A model generated the notes under the pieces. It made no database searches. It was not told where the DNA came from and worked only from the letters and a program-made list of their open reading frames with translations. This document shows positions 10,325 to 21,952 of a stretch of 64,000 nt of DNA, piece after piece. The translations under genes were made by a program, and so were the position numbers. Location: the NCBI GenBank assembly GCA_022453515.1, contig JAJNNY010000004.1, positions 806,001-870,000 of the forward strand, written 5' to 3'. Each line of letters starts with the position of its first letter. Position 1 is the stretch's first letter. The stretch comes from Astrocystis sublimbata. Taxonomy: Eukaryota > Ascomycota > Sordariomycetes > Xylariales > Xylariaceae.

Positions 10325-11011
10325 ATTTGGCAGTAGCAGGAGGGTATGCACTGCATGTAAGATCAATATAGTTGGTCTCACCAAATTGGATTCCAAAGCG
10401 CATCGCATGACGTCTTTACGGGTAGTACTGGCGAGTATTGCTACCCAACGCAGGCGAGGCAGACTGTCAAGTTCTGAGAATCTTCCTGGCGGAGATGCTC
10501 GTTGGGGCGCAGCACCGTCGTTCTCCCGGCTTCATGCACACTACTTACTCGATCATCATATAAGCCGTTGGGCAATGGTTTATATGTTGGATCAATTGCC
10601 CCCTGTCACCTAGCTTGCCAACGCGATTTTACCCAAATAGGCATGCTCACCTGCGCCAATGTAATGAAAAATGGATCACGATGCGGTGTACTCCACAAAG
10701 TCCCGGCCCCCTTGGCCCCCAAGCAGCGCGCCAGTACGGTAATGCTTAGCGCTCGCTAATCCGTCTGATGGGGTGACGAAACAGGGAGGTTGAAATGAAA
10801 TGTCTTCTTCTTAATCCAAGGCCGACTCGCCACCATGTAAGCAAAAAGCCGGAGGAGGAGCACGTCAAATTGTCAAACCGTAGTCCCGAAAAAAACTACA
10901 CCGCCGTTGCTCCACTCCCGACCCCGTGTTTGTGTGTTTTGTTTATGGTTGGGGATGCTTCGTCTCCCCGTGGATTGCTATCGACCTCCCTAGAGACCGG
11001 CTCGGATCAAT
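10325..11011. other. Intergenic, promoter of the CorA-like gene
   Basis: About 690 bases without a recognisable gene. It includes a C-rich stretch near 10700-10725 and a short GGAGGAGGAG purine tract around 10850. No operator or terminator can be named. Confidence 0.5.
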
Positions 11012-14000
11012 ATGGATCTCAACAGCTACAACCTCGACGACCTGGACATCGCCCTAAGCGAGGCGCGGCACCAGTCGGCCGCCGTTGCAGGCCCATCCAG
11101 CGAGAGTCGACGCACCGCTCCGAACACCCGACGCGGAAGCTGTAAGTGCCTCCATTCCCGGAACTCGGCTCTTGCTACGCCGCAAGCCGGTCCGATCTTT
11201 GTCTTGGCTGCTCGCTGCTATTATGCCCTGGTAGCGAGTTCCATGTCTATCTAAGTCTATTAACTCTGAACTGTGATCGCTAACTCGGAGCTATGCAGTG
11301 GTGCCGCCGGTGACGAACCCAATCGCCGGAGCCGCACGTCGAAAGGGCGGCTCGTTCCATGAGCGGAACCTCTTCCATTTTGGTCTGAAGGATTGTACGT
11401 TACCACTCAAGTCCCCCTCTCGTAGCAAATCCACGAGGCAAAAAAACTACCCCAAAGAACATATTGACACTTGGCCGCTCCCAAATGTATCCACCCTGAA
11501 AGGAAAATTACTGATCTAAGAGACTGAAGTGGTTCGTGACATATTACTCAAGGATGGCGAAAGCCGTGTCCTGTATCATGAGTATGCCGTATTCTCGCCG
11601 CCCGACAGCGCTTTCGACGGAGACCCGCGGTCGCCGAGTATCATGTCGGAGGGGGAAGAAGGCTTGCGAATGTTTCGAAATGCAGTCAAGAGCGGACACG
11701 GGTTAGATAACGAGGTGAGTCCCGTCCCGAATGGCAATGCTAGTGTCCAAAGTGTATTCGTTCGGTGTCCTGCTATACGGGATTAGCATAGGAAAAGAAA
11801 CCACAAACAGCTTCGATTGTCGGTGCTAACGGATAACAGGGTGAATTCACCGCGGCTCCCAAAGGGAGGCCTTTGCTTCAAGGACGAGTGCGTCAAATGT
11901 GAGTAAGATTTGGTTCTGGCAGCGTGGATGGTGGTATCATGGCGACTAGTGTCGTTGACGGATCCTTTGATCTAGTAAACTCTATTGTCAACATCCAATC
12001 ATTAGGGACGTTGCAATCATACTGCTCATATTCTGATTATACGTTCTGCAGTATAGCTCGCCGACGAATATGCCATCGCATAGCGGATGGGATCGGCAGC
12101 GTCAGTGATGGACTGGATCTTAGAATTGACGATTATAAGTCACTAGATCTTCATCCCAACACACTACCGGGGCTCACTCGGGTAACAAGCGAATCATCTT
12201 TCTGGGATGCGAAGCGGGAATCTTTCAGTAAGCTTGACCATTCCTTCTAATCTTCTACAGATGTCGGGTCAGCAGTTGTCGCTTACAAGATTGGTGTCAA
12301 GGTCTTATTCTCAGCTTCTCCTCTAATCCGCAACCACCGTATGACTTCCTCTCAATGACATACAACATCCGCACAAAGGTCACAACAGCATTAATCCGAC
12401 GCTCTTTTGACACGAGATGGCATGATGAAGACGCCTTGGATGAATACGAGAAGCGGTTCGACTCGTGCCGAGCACGATGGGCCCATCCGCTTGTCCTTCC
12501 CATAGTACTTTTGCAAGTGCAGTTACTACGCACCGAGGAGGCGGTGATAGCCAACAACGGCGAGGTCCTCCTCCTAGAAGCACGTGTCGACGCAGTGACC
12601 GGGACTACCGGCCAAGCCAATGCCGAAGCATATAAGCGGAACGGGGCTAAGCGACCGTATCATCTCAGACCTCTCAAGCGCCTATCCTCCTTGAAAGAGT
12701 ATGTGGAAGAAAGAGTGAAGAATGGAGCGCGCGAGAACAACGGCGCATCGGTGGCGAGCCCGGCTGCGAGTTTGTACGATCCGGACTACATTCCCCCCCA
12801 AACAATTCATCTTATGAAAGAAGCCCACGACGTCTTGAAAGGCTCTATCCAGCTCCTAGATACTCTTAGATGGATGGAGCGTGCGCTCAAGCTGCTTTTG
12901 CAGATTGGCGACGAGTTGGATGCCCAAATCCAGACGACCCCTAAGGGTGAGCACAAAGCACACGACAGCGATGGAGACCTGTCGTATCACTGGCACGAGA
13001 TCAAGCAGTACCTTGACTGCATATGGCGCCTGTGTACGTCGCTCGAGACCGATCGGCGGATGTCTGAATTACGTTGCAGTGAGTTATTCTCCAGGATAGC
13101 CTTTACGAATAACGTTGGAGGCGGTAACGACTGACATTGAGCGTTTCAGGGGCGCAAATCGACATAATATACTCCAAGATGGCCCAGGAAGATAACAATC
13201 TGTAAGTTACACAGTCGAAATATTCTTCGGCCTGATCATCTGCTAACAATTCTTGTCAGTAATGCGGTACGTACGCTATCAAATATCTCATATGACCCAC
13301 GACCTTTGATGACCCACGATCAAATTTGCGGCTGTGCGTGTAATTTGCTAACGATAGATTCTGTAGCGAATGGCAGTAGCATCCACCCGCGACAGTTCCT
13401 CGATGAAAGCACTTGCCGTGATTACAGCAATCTTCCTTCCCGGCGAGTACATCGGGACGTTGTTCGGAGTGTCCATGTTCAACTGGCAGAAAGGGACGGC
13501 CGGCGATCCGGCAGTGAGCGAGGATGCGCCCAAAGGCTTGCCGTCGCCGACCATCATGCCTTCGTTCTGGATCTACTGGGCCTTCACCGTCCCCTTGACA
13601 CTGCTGATCCTGTCGGGGTGGCGTGGCTGGTGGGTGAATCAAGATCGATTCTTTCGTCGCCACCGTAAGTACCAAAACCTGCGGTGCCGGATATTCTAGT
13701 TCCATTGTGTCGCTTGATCCAGCACTTTCTACCATATGGAGGTTAGGAATCTCGACTGACATGTTTTTATGCACGCAGTGAGCAACGAGCTCAGCAACGA
13801 GCGTTACTGGACCATCGACGGCAAGCCGCGGGCACTAGAATCCACCTTCACGCAGGATTTCTTCTCGCTCTTCAGCGTGAGCGGCGCTCGGAGCACCACA
13901 AACCGCACCATTCTCGGAAACCAGAACAACAAGACGAAGTCCGACTCGGACAGCCAGGGCACAACTACCACGGGGGCCCTCAAGAACGGTTATGCTTTGA

Positions 14001-14107
14001 GCCACACTGCCAGTATGGGAAGAGAACAAGATCTTAGATCACCCAGGCTTCGCCAGGTCTCGTTTCTCACTGATGCGCGACAGAGGCAGGGGCTTTCTCC
14101 GGTTTGA
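11012..14107 (+). CDS. CorA-like metal ion transporter family protein
   Basis: A membrane protein of the fungal CorA-like Mg2+ transporter/ZntB superfamily. The model is 11012-11141, 11299-11394, 11530-11714, 11840-11898, 12057-12104, 12147-12227, 12261-13078, 13150-13201, 13260-13266, 13367-13664, 13779-14107, totalling 2,103 nt (700 aa). The N-terminal half is a soluble helical domain. The conserved MAQEDNNLNARMAVASTRDS stretch precedes TM1 (AVITAIFLPGEYIGTLF). Next is the GVSMFNW motif at the pore mouth, in place of the bacterial GMN, and then TM2 (WIYWAFTVPLTLLILSGW) with a Trp/Arg-rich exit. One exon is only 7 nt (13260-13266). The 11.88-12.15 kb part is uncertain: the model needs a 42-nt intron and an unusual 3' site to keep frame, although the result is open throughout. 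Ion specificity and direction are unknown. Confidence 0.82.
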
Positions 14108-14903
14108 TCGCATCTCGAAGTTCGAACACTTTACTCGCGCTTTAGAATCTACTATATTATAGACTAAATATTATATGAGAAGAATCATTGGAAACCCTAC
14201 GAGAAAGTATTGAGGGTGCCTTGCTAGTTGGCTTGTAGACCTACCTCGCTGATAGGGTCGCCACTCGGCTGAGTAGAATTACTCTTTTGCTCATTCAACA
14301 CCATCCGCATCGCGCTCGATGCATCGTGTGGTGATAGGCAACGCTTCTCGATGTGATCGGCAAAGACTTAAATGTTCGCATGTAAGCGGCTCGGCATGAC
14401 TCTACTGTATCTATGCATGGGTATATAAGCCTAGCGACACCTCCTCGTGATCATTCCAGTCTTTGCCCCATTGTCACTCTCCCTTAATTACCTCATTATA
14501 TCTTCCACTCTGGCGATAAGAGTTAAGGCCCCATAACAAGGGGATAATAACCCAACAGGTAAGCTAGCTATCAAGAAGCAATGCTAAAGAAGGCTAAGAT
14601 ATCATCGTCGCCTATTCATGACCTACTGCAAAATTGACCAACGCCAAATGAAATGCGGACGTAGGTGGTATGAAAGCACCCAAATTCAATACAGAGAAAC
14701 CCAGACCGTGCCGTCTTGATGGCCATGAACTCTGAGGCGGTTTTCGAATGCTCCCTTGCAAGAGCTGCGCCAGACTCGCCAGCCAGAATGAACATTGCCC
14801 TGTTCTGCCGATCCTCGAAATACGAGGGTCTCTCATCAAAATCAAATCGGTATTTTTCGCTCATGCGGTATGGGGAATAAGAGATTGCTGCTCATGAACT
14901 TCG
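14108..14903. other. Convergent intergenic region with one doubtful small frame
   Basis: This lies between the ends of the CorA-like and Zn2Cys6 genes, so it holds both terminators. TATATTATA and TTATATGA-rich sequence follows the CorA stop near 14150-14180. The frame at 14616-14864 is described separately. Confidence 0.5.
14616..14864 (-). CDS. Doubtful small hypothetical protein
   Basis: An 82-codon frame on the minus strand opens with a hydrophilic, plausible-looking N terminus (MSEKYRFDFDERPSYF). After residue 53 it becomes Cys/Phe-rich and less protein-like. A GTCTGG...TTTTGCAG pair could remove that part, leaving a protein of about 55 residues. There is no recognised family. It sits just downstream of the transcription-factor gene on the same strand and could be transcribed as part of its 3' UTR. 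Confidence 0.25.
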   Translation of the reverse strand: MSEKYRFDFDERPSYFEDRQNRAMFILAGESGAALAREHSKTASEFMAIKTARSGFLCIEFGCFHTTYVRISFGVGQFCSRS

Positions 14904-17735
14904 TTATTGCGCCGTCTGATTTGTAATATAGGGGTTCCAAAATTCAACGTCCCATATACCAAAGTCATCCAGAAGCTGCAGAACATTAGTATCCATAATT
15001 CAAAATGTGGCCAGGAAATAAAACATTACATTTGTATCCATTGCCAACATGAACGCTTCGGAGTTGACCATGAAACTCGATTCAGCTTGATAGTTCATTT
15101 GCATCTGTGTTGCTGGCGATCTCGTCTGTACCCAGGTCAATGTATGTACCACAATATCAGGGTTGGTACCTACTGTCGTCGATGATATATCCTCCTGGCT
15201 GATATGGACGGTTTGAAGTCCTGCGTCCACGATGCGTTGCAAGGCTTGTTTAACCTCCTTCTTCGGCTCATGTGTCTCGCCCTGGTACGTGTAGAAAACA
15301 ATCGTTAATGAGACCAGGTCTTTCAGATCCGTTCCTATCTCACTGATACGCCTGACCATAGTATCGATCACTTTACCCACGCTCGCCCTCAGGCGGGGCA
15401 ATGACAGCAATATGGAGCTTTTGGATGCGACTGTGCAGGACGCTTCGACAGAATTCCGGCCGTATGTGGATTCCGGAGAGCCCACCCCTAGTATGTTGTT
15501 GATGGCGCTGCTCTGTATCTGCTTCATGTAGTAGCAAATGCCGAATGAAGCATGCATGATATCTCGCCTGAGAACGAGGCTGTGCATGAAGGTGTTCCCC
15601 TGCCAAACTTGGGCACAATCAGGCCGCAATACGTCGACCTCCTCCAAGTAGGTGAGCAGGATCATGCACGACTTCAGATAACCGGTCATGATCTGCTGGG
15701 GGGCGTCGACGCTACTCAGGGCAAAGGGCCGGTATAATGCCAAAAGGGGTCGACGACAATTCATATCAAGGATGACTTTGGTCATCCATTGCCGTTGTGC
15801 ATCGTTCGTGTTGCTTAGGTGTTTCTGGGGTGTCACGTAGCGTATCTCCTCCAAGACTTGCTCTAACTCGGTTCCAATGTCCAGAATCTGCTGATAGTCT
15901 TGCAGTGCATCAATTCGGTTGATTACATCAACAGCTTTGAAGCGAGTTTTCAAGGTATTGGCAGCAAATACTTGAATGCGAGAATCCGTATCTACTTCGA
16001 TAGACTTGGATGGCAGAAGCTCTATCATGTTAGGATACAGCTCGTCATCATTGAGGTTGCTAGGGGGGCGGCAAGTGAAATCACCCTCGCGGATGCAACT
16101 CGGCAGGTTGCACTGCATAGACATATGTATGTCAAGCTCGAGTATTGTTGTCCAAAGCTTGCGCCTCTGTTCGGCCCAGAAGGGCTGTATGTCGCGAGGG
16201 AATTCGGATGGATCTCGGTGCAACCCCATTGTCATTGCCATCCGTACGAGAAGACCGAGGTGCTGCCAGGTCTCGTGATTTTGCGAATTGAGCATTCGTC
16301 GTGCCATGAGTGCGAGTACTTCGGTCTGTAGAGTGCTGAACTCAACAAGCTGTTTACCTCGTAGACTGGCCAGCCAAGCTCGTACCAGGGCGCAGGCAGT
16401 CGGTACATGGATTCCGTCTCTTTCGTTTGGAAGGTGCCCTTTACTGCCGTCGATAAATCGATAACCGATGCACAACACCGATAAGAGTTGGGGGAGGAAG
16501 TATTCATGTTGTTGATTGCCTTCCGAGAACCGATTATACTGAGACATAAACGAGGGAATATGCAGAACACGGTAAAGTGTCTTTTCCGATCCGCTCATGT
16601 AAAACTTGATCAAATTGTCACATACAGCCTTACTTGGCACTGCGATAGTCAATGTTAGTCAGCATGTATTTGATGTATGGTGTATAGCGGTAAAATCTTG
16701 ATTGTATGGTTCTGATCTCACACCGCGAGCCTTTCGCGGCTTTTAAATATCGATGGAAAGGGGGAATTGGGCGTGGGAAACACCTACAGACATCGGCCAT
16801 ACGTTTCTGGATCGGAGTCATCGAGTCCACAAACACCGAGATGGGCGCTATAGCTTTCCGATATTCACTTTGCATGGCCTTGTGAATCTTTTGAGTGATC
16901 AAGAATTGCTGTAGGATATCACTGGAGTCGCCTTGACTGAACATGAATTCTTTTGCCTCATCAAACTACAGGAACTTAGTGAGTTGGAGTTTCAGATGGA
17001 AGATGGAAGGTAGATGGTGATAAGGAGAGCTGGCTTACCAGGTTCACTAACACGCGTGCACTGCTTGGCCCAAAAAACCGAGTTCGAGAACCTCCTTTGA
17101 CGGTGAGCCCACGCATGGTGAAGGCAGATGCCACCGGGCGTTGTGAGTGCTGCCCACTGCTTGTCTCTGTGCGCGGGGTGCCTTTTTCCAACACCATACG
17201 CTCGAGCCTTTCGATCCTAACACCATAGTCTTCCAAGAGGCCGACGCTTGAATGCGTCTGGTGCTGAGAGGGGACATCACGATGATTGCTGTCGTTACTT
17301 GGCGAAACACAACTGCGCTTCGAGACTCGGTCTGGGGCTTCAGCATCCGAGGCCTCGGATCCACTGCCCGTCTCTCCATCCGCGGCATAGCGACATGATC
17401 GCTGGGACTTTTGACATTGGGTACAAGGTAGAATGCGATCGCACTTCAGCTTCCTTCGGCGGCATCTTGATCGGGCTTATTAGTATGTGAAGGAGGAGAA
17501 GCGACTCGTTATAAGTGAGTGTTGTGGAGGGTGAATGGGATTATTTATTATAGCCATCCATCATTGAGACTCTATACAAGTGACGGTGGCAGATGTGTAG
17601 GACTGACTGACTGACTTATACGAGTAGAAGCTAGGTAGGGGGGGTCACTCACTCTAAACAGCTCTTAACAGGGCGCGGCCGCTTTACGACGCGATGCAGC
17701 CCTAGAGGCGACTCCTTTGTCTTGTTATCAGCCAT
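14904..17735 (-). CDS. Zn2Cys6 (Gal4-type) fungal transcription factor
   Basis: A nuclear DNA-binding regulator. Exons on the minus strand are 17735-17653, 17465-17039, 16965-16788, 16639-15030 and 14975-14904, totalling 2,370 nt (789 aa). The zinc cluster lies at about residues 24-47, with spacing C-x2-C-x6-C-x5-C-x2-C-x6-C. Intron 1 splits it between CLE and CRRRKLKC, a frequent intron position in this family. A short heptad-like RIERLERMV segment follows and could be the dimerisation helix. The fungal-specific transcription factor domain (middle homology region) starts near residue 270 with RVLHIPSF. The last intron has a TACTAAT branch point, and the terminal 23-residue exon (DDFGIWDVEFW core) restores the usual acidic/aromatic end. 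Without that exon the protein would stop early at 15000. It may control the genes to its left, which is untested. Confidence 0.93.
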
Positions 17736-18920
17736 TACCTAGGTACAGGCAGTTTCGGCCGCTAGATTTGTCGGTCGGCAATGCACACCAACCACGTGGG
17801 CTGAAGGCAGCTCTGGCGCAAACCTAGACTTCTGATAACCTTATGCCTTAACACGGCCGCGTATAATGGCACGATGGGCTGCTGGCACGGGCGACGGGAC
17901 GCTACCACCATGTGTCCCATTGCACGTATGCACTGTACTGTCAACTGTCTACACCCTGAGGGCCTGACAGTCAGTGTCTTGTTGGCAGGCCGAACGCAAT
18001 GTCGAATCCTGCACGGCCGCCCTGCTTCTGCTTCACTTTGTTGCCTTCGATTGGAGAAACAGAACCATGATCACCACAGCATGATTGAAACTCATTTGAT
18101 ACATGGCAAGGTACCACCAGTACCACAGACGTTCGTCAGCCCCAGGACTGTTCTATCGTCACGTGATCCGGCCCAATCTATCTCACCCTTGTTCCTCCTC
18201 ACTCTCTCAATATCCCCAACATTTCATTCCGCTACACCCTACCTATTCTCGTCAAGATATCATGCACCCGAATTCATCAATTTTTTAAGAGCCGATGACC
18301 TTTTCATTGCAGGACCCAGGCCAAGGATGGCCCTTGTATGACAAAGTCAAACTCTCATGATCCATTTACATACATGTAAAGTCGCTCGAGAGTCGGAGAG
18401 TCGAATGCAGGCCATAACTTGACCAATGACACGGCCCAATATGTCGAGGTTCTTGAACTACACACTATCAGTATGTGGACAAGTCACAAGAAGTTACTAT
18501 GAGAGTTTGCAATGCTTCAATTAAGCAAACACATTGTCTGGAGCACAAGCTCCCTCGTTGTGCTACTGGCAATGGGTATTGTCAATGGTCGGTTACATTG
18601 TGCAACTTCTACAGAACGCAACCACTACTAACCAATCCTCGAGGGAAGGGATGAAGCATAGGCAAGTAAGTATGAGTGGATGGATGAGCAAAGGGATATG
18701 GGAACTGGTGTATTCGCCTCAGACACTTAGGTAGCGCACGTAAGTGAATAACGATGCACGTAGCAAACACCTGTCCAGCGTGTCTATAAATTGAGCACTA
18801 ATCATTGTAAGTCGAAAGTAACATGCCGATCTATAGTCCATCAACAACCATACTTCGCCCAAATCTAGGCATCCCCAACATCAACCAATCTTTATCGTCA
18901 TATAGACCCAAGATTTTCCA
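17736..18920. other. Divergent intergenic region, TF gene and 136-aa gene
   Basis: A perfect TACCTAGGTA palindrome lies at 17736-17745, directly abutting the transcription-factor start codon on the minus strand. A CTATAAATT element near 18783, about 135 bases before the next start, is a plausible TATA box. Frames such as 17874-18341 show no family features. Confidence 0.5.
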
Positions 18921-19331
18921 ATGCCTCCCATCACAGTGCCGCGACATCATGCACCGCAAACCACCATGAACGAGGTCATTCAATGGATACAGGACAAAGT
19001 CAACATACCAGACAAGGAATTCGAGGAATGGAGAAAAGGTCTGGGAGTCCATCCCTCGCCCACTGTGCAGACCATACACGGCGCCATGTTGTTGGTGAGG
19101 CGGGACGATGGCTTTTTTCATAAAACCTATTACCAAAAGTTCGAGGACGGACAGGAATTCCTCGATCGCATCGTGGAGACTTGTGAGTTTTGGAGAGCCG
19201 GCCAAGAGAGTGCAAGTTCCATCCCCCCCGGCAGTAGCGGCGCAGAGCAGACAAGGATCGCCAAGGCCCAGCTCTCGTGGAAAGGTGTTATTTGGGAAGT
19301 CAACAAAGCCGATGAAATAATGGAACGGTAA
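18921..19331 (+). CDS. Small hypothetical protein, 136 aa
   Basis: A single-exon frame with ordinary coding character. It is soluble and mixed-charge, with no signal peptide, membrane segment or Cys pattern. It has an early Trp-containing helix-like region (NEVIQWIQDKV), a central basic/aromatic stretch (GFFHKTYYQKF) and a Ser/Gly-rich loop near residue 105. I do not recognise the family. The ATG at 18921 is the first in frame, and a TATA-like element stands about 135 bases upstream, both supporting a real gene. The neighbouring sequence gives no functional hint. Confidence 0.6.
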   Translation: MPPITVPRHHAPQTTMNEVIQWIQDKVNIPDKEFEEWRKGLGVHPSPTVQTIHGAMLLVRRDDGFFHKTYYQKFEDGQEFLDRIVETCEFWRAGQESASSIPPGSSGAEQTRIAKAQLSWKGVIWEVNKADEIMER

Positions 19332-20363
19332 CCTATCCAGGTGATGCAGGATACGCACGTGTTGGGTGACACTTGTTTTTGCCATGGCTGTTTTACTGTG
19401 ACTCGATATCAGTCTGCGAAGGGGCTTGAGGCGAAGCCTTGCTGGATACTCACCTTTATATGTGCATTCTTTAGTTGTATTTTTTGGGATGCTATTAAGT
19501 GTACTACGTTACTTTGGAGAGCGTTCGATCAATGCATACAACAGTTGTGCCTTCGAATAAGACACGATCAGTCAAGCTTAGATACGCATCTATCTGTGCA
19601 GGCGTTGCTGCTTGTAGAGTCTATTTCTGTCTCCTTTATCTCCCCAATACTTCACCTCCCTTGAGGATATGGTATCACCAAGCCTTGGCTCCGGAGTTGT
19701 CACTTCTGATTGACCTGTGAACGCACATTCGATATATTCACCCTGTGCATTCGGCGGACTCTTTCATGGCCATAGGTACTTGCGTTTACATGCTTGATCT
19801 TTCAATTTCATACAACCCAGCCGGGATTTTGCAACGACATAGCCTAGCATGATCATCATCTTGGGGGAAGGGTGTGCTTGCTGGACCCTCGTCTACCAGT
19901 ACATGCTATGTTCACGGAGGAGTTGTGGTGTACACAACAGATAATGTATAGCCCTTAAAAGGGCATTTCTTCTCTCGCTCCATTTCGAGAACAGGATATA
20001 GGTCCGTCTCGAATTCAAGACAAAGTCAGTGTCTCAGCCAACAGGTCATGGGCAGATACAGTGGTCGGGCACTAGACAGTTGGCAGGCACTGGGTCATCA
20101 AGACCAGATTAGCGTGAGATATTGCTTGCAGTCTGCAAACCAAGAAATGTCATTTCATCGCTAATTCAGCCGCCCAAATATTGTCCGATCCCCAAGCGGA
20201 ATTCCGCCATGTCGGAGTCGTGCTAATTCCATCCACCCACTCAGTTTCCTCAAGCAAGTAGATTGCTAGATCTGCCCAAAAAGCCTCTTCTCATGAACGA
20301 CGGGTGGTATGGTATGGGGTCATCCTGCCCTCTGAATGTGGGGGATATAGCGCACGGCCCTTA
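19332..20363. other. Intergenic, no gene seen
   Basis: About 1 kb between the ends of two convergent genes. AT-rich stretches near 19480-19500 could serve as polyadenylation signal for the 136-aa gene. Nothing else is recognised. Confidence 0.5.
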
Positions 20364-20837
20364 TTATTCCGAGATCTCGATGCTCTTGGACTCGCCGTCG
20401 GCCTCGCCCGAGTTGACCTTCTTGCCCGTCTTCTTGATTGTCTTGAGCACGGTCTCGTAGTCGAGGCCGGAGGCGGCAACGACGGTCGCTTCCTGCTTCT
20501 CGAGGGAAACGTCGTAGCTCTCGACACCTAAAAATGTTCACAGCACACTGTCAGTTGCTTGCTGAGAACTACACCATAGTATAGATGGAAATGGCTGCGC
20601 ATTATAAAGTCATGGACAGGTGGCTAGATGGAAAAGACCAAGTGCTTGGGACATTACGAGCCGAGATGACATTTGGCAAAGGGGAATCGCAAAGAAGCCG
20701 GGGATGCGACAGAGATCGGGAAATGCAAATGGAAAAAGTAACGCACCCTCAAGCTTTCCCAGAACGCGGTTTATGGCGCCAGAGCAGCCGCCGCAGCTCA
20801 TGGAGACGTTGAATTTGTAAGTGTGTGTGTCGGCCAT
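20364..20837 (-). CDS. ATX1: Cytosolic copper chaperone ATX1
   Basis: A small HMA-domain copper chaperone that carries Cu(I) to the Golgi P-type ATPase (Ccc2 in yeast). Two exons (20837-20747 and 20527-20364, with a 219-nt intron) give 255 nt (84 aa), slightly longer than yeast Atx1. The metal site MSCGGC is at about residues 13-18, in the family context MxCxxC followed by SGAINRVL. The second exon gives the rest of the ferredoxin-like fold, with GLDYETVLKTIKKTGKKV carrying the conserved Lys near the C terminus that faces the copper site. An acidic Ser/Glu tail follows. The first-exon/second-exon join reads GKLEGVESYDV without gaps relative to the family. Confidence 0.95.
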
Positions 20838-21952
20838 GATGTCGACGGTTATGTACAGCTCCGATTGAATGCCGAGAGATGCCGATATTGTGGTTTGGAG
20901 GGGTTATTGCGCGAATGGCGGGGTGGGCGATAGGAGTATAACCGTTAATGTCCGACAGTGGCGAAGGCTTGTCGCTAGGTAGATATTAGGTAGTAGTCGA
21001 GGCGATTGATTTGGGAAGTATGTAATGGATAACGCAGGATGGAAGGGGGGAGAAAGAGGCTATTTAAATGCTGTATAAGGTGTCTTGCGTGATATGTGCT
21101 GCGCCAGGATTATTAATGCGGCCAGATGCCAGATTGGATTTACGACAGCAACCTTGAAGGTCCCTACACAGAACTCCATACATGTACCGAATGTACCACG
21201 GGTAGGTAACTGCCTGAACCCCTCCATCAGATTGCGGGCTAGCCATACAGTGCGGCGCATTCCAGTCACCTCAGCATCACCTACCCAGGCAGGTGGGGGT
21301 AAGATTAAGTGTCCGGCGTAGCTGAGTGTAGTAGATGTTCACCCGGACACCTAATCTTACCCCCGCCATGCCATGTATGAGCCGGGGAGATAAATGGCGC
21401 TTACAGTGCCAAGCACATCGTGTATTTTTATATCTCTACTGTACCCCCCTACTGCAATTGGACAACACAATAACGCCGAAAAACAAAGTGAGACTTGAGC
21501 AAGTTTCCGATCGTGCTCCGCGAGCTCCGTAAGACCAAGGTGAAACTAATTTCAAAGAATCGTTTCTACGTACCCAGATAGTACGAAACAAAACAAAACT
21601 TGCTCACTTCTTGGAGAATCCAGGTTTATTCGGATTTCTGTAACCGTCTGATGTTGTATAGCCTGAAGCACCAAAAACAGTCCGTCGGCCAGTCACTTTG
21701 CAGCGACGAATGGGAATGCTCATTCGTATGTGATCTGCCCAATGATAAGTACGTATAATACCATAGCTTGACGTGCTACAGGAGTTGGCGCATGGCGCGC
21801 CCCGGACCCTGCATCTTGGGCAATTTTCCGCCTTGGCATGCGTCGACTACCGTCTATGTATAGTACCCAATTACCTCAATATCTACCTAGTCTCATATTT
21901 GTACAATAGGTATGTGATCATGCTCGAATACGATGAGAGCTATAGGTGGTCC
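20838..21952. other. Intergenic with a strong inverted repeat
   Basis: The promoter of ATX1 lies at its left side. No gene is recognised. A near-perfect 22-base inverted repeat is described separately at 21295-21364. Confidence 0.5.
21295..21364. repeat. 22-bp inverted repeat (hairpin)
   Basis: The left arm 21295-21316 reads GGGGGTAAGATTAAGTGT then CCGG. The right arm 21343-21364 is its reverse complement with one mismatch, and 26 bases separate them. The arms are too long and exact for chance in a 64-kb window. It could be a miniature-element remnant, a terminator-like RNA hairpin or a small-RNA precursor. Confidence 0.85.

Noticed and set aside
12057..12227. CorA-like gene as a pseudogene because of TAG/TGA codons in the middle
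   Set aside because: A model with a 42-nt intron and the acceptor at 12056 is open and closes to 701 codons. The flanking exons are intact and conserved, so inactivation is not needed to explain the sequence.
15000..15029. Stop codon at 15000 as the end of the Zn2Cys6 protein
   Set aside because: A GTAATG...TACTAAT...CTGCAG intron precedes a 23-codon exon giving the usual family C terminus, so the stop lies inside an intron.
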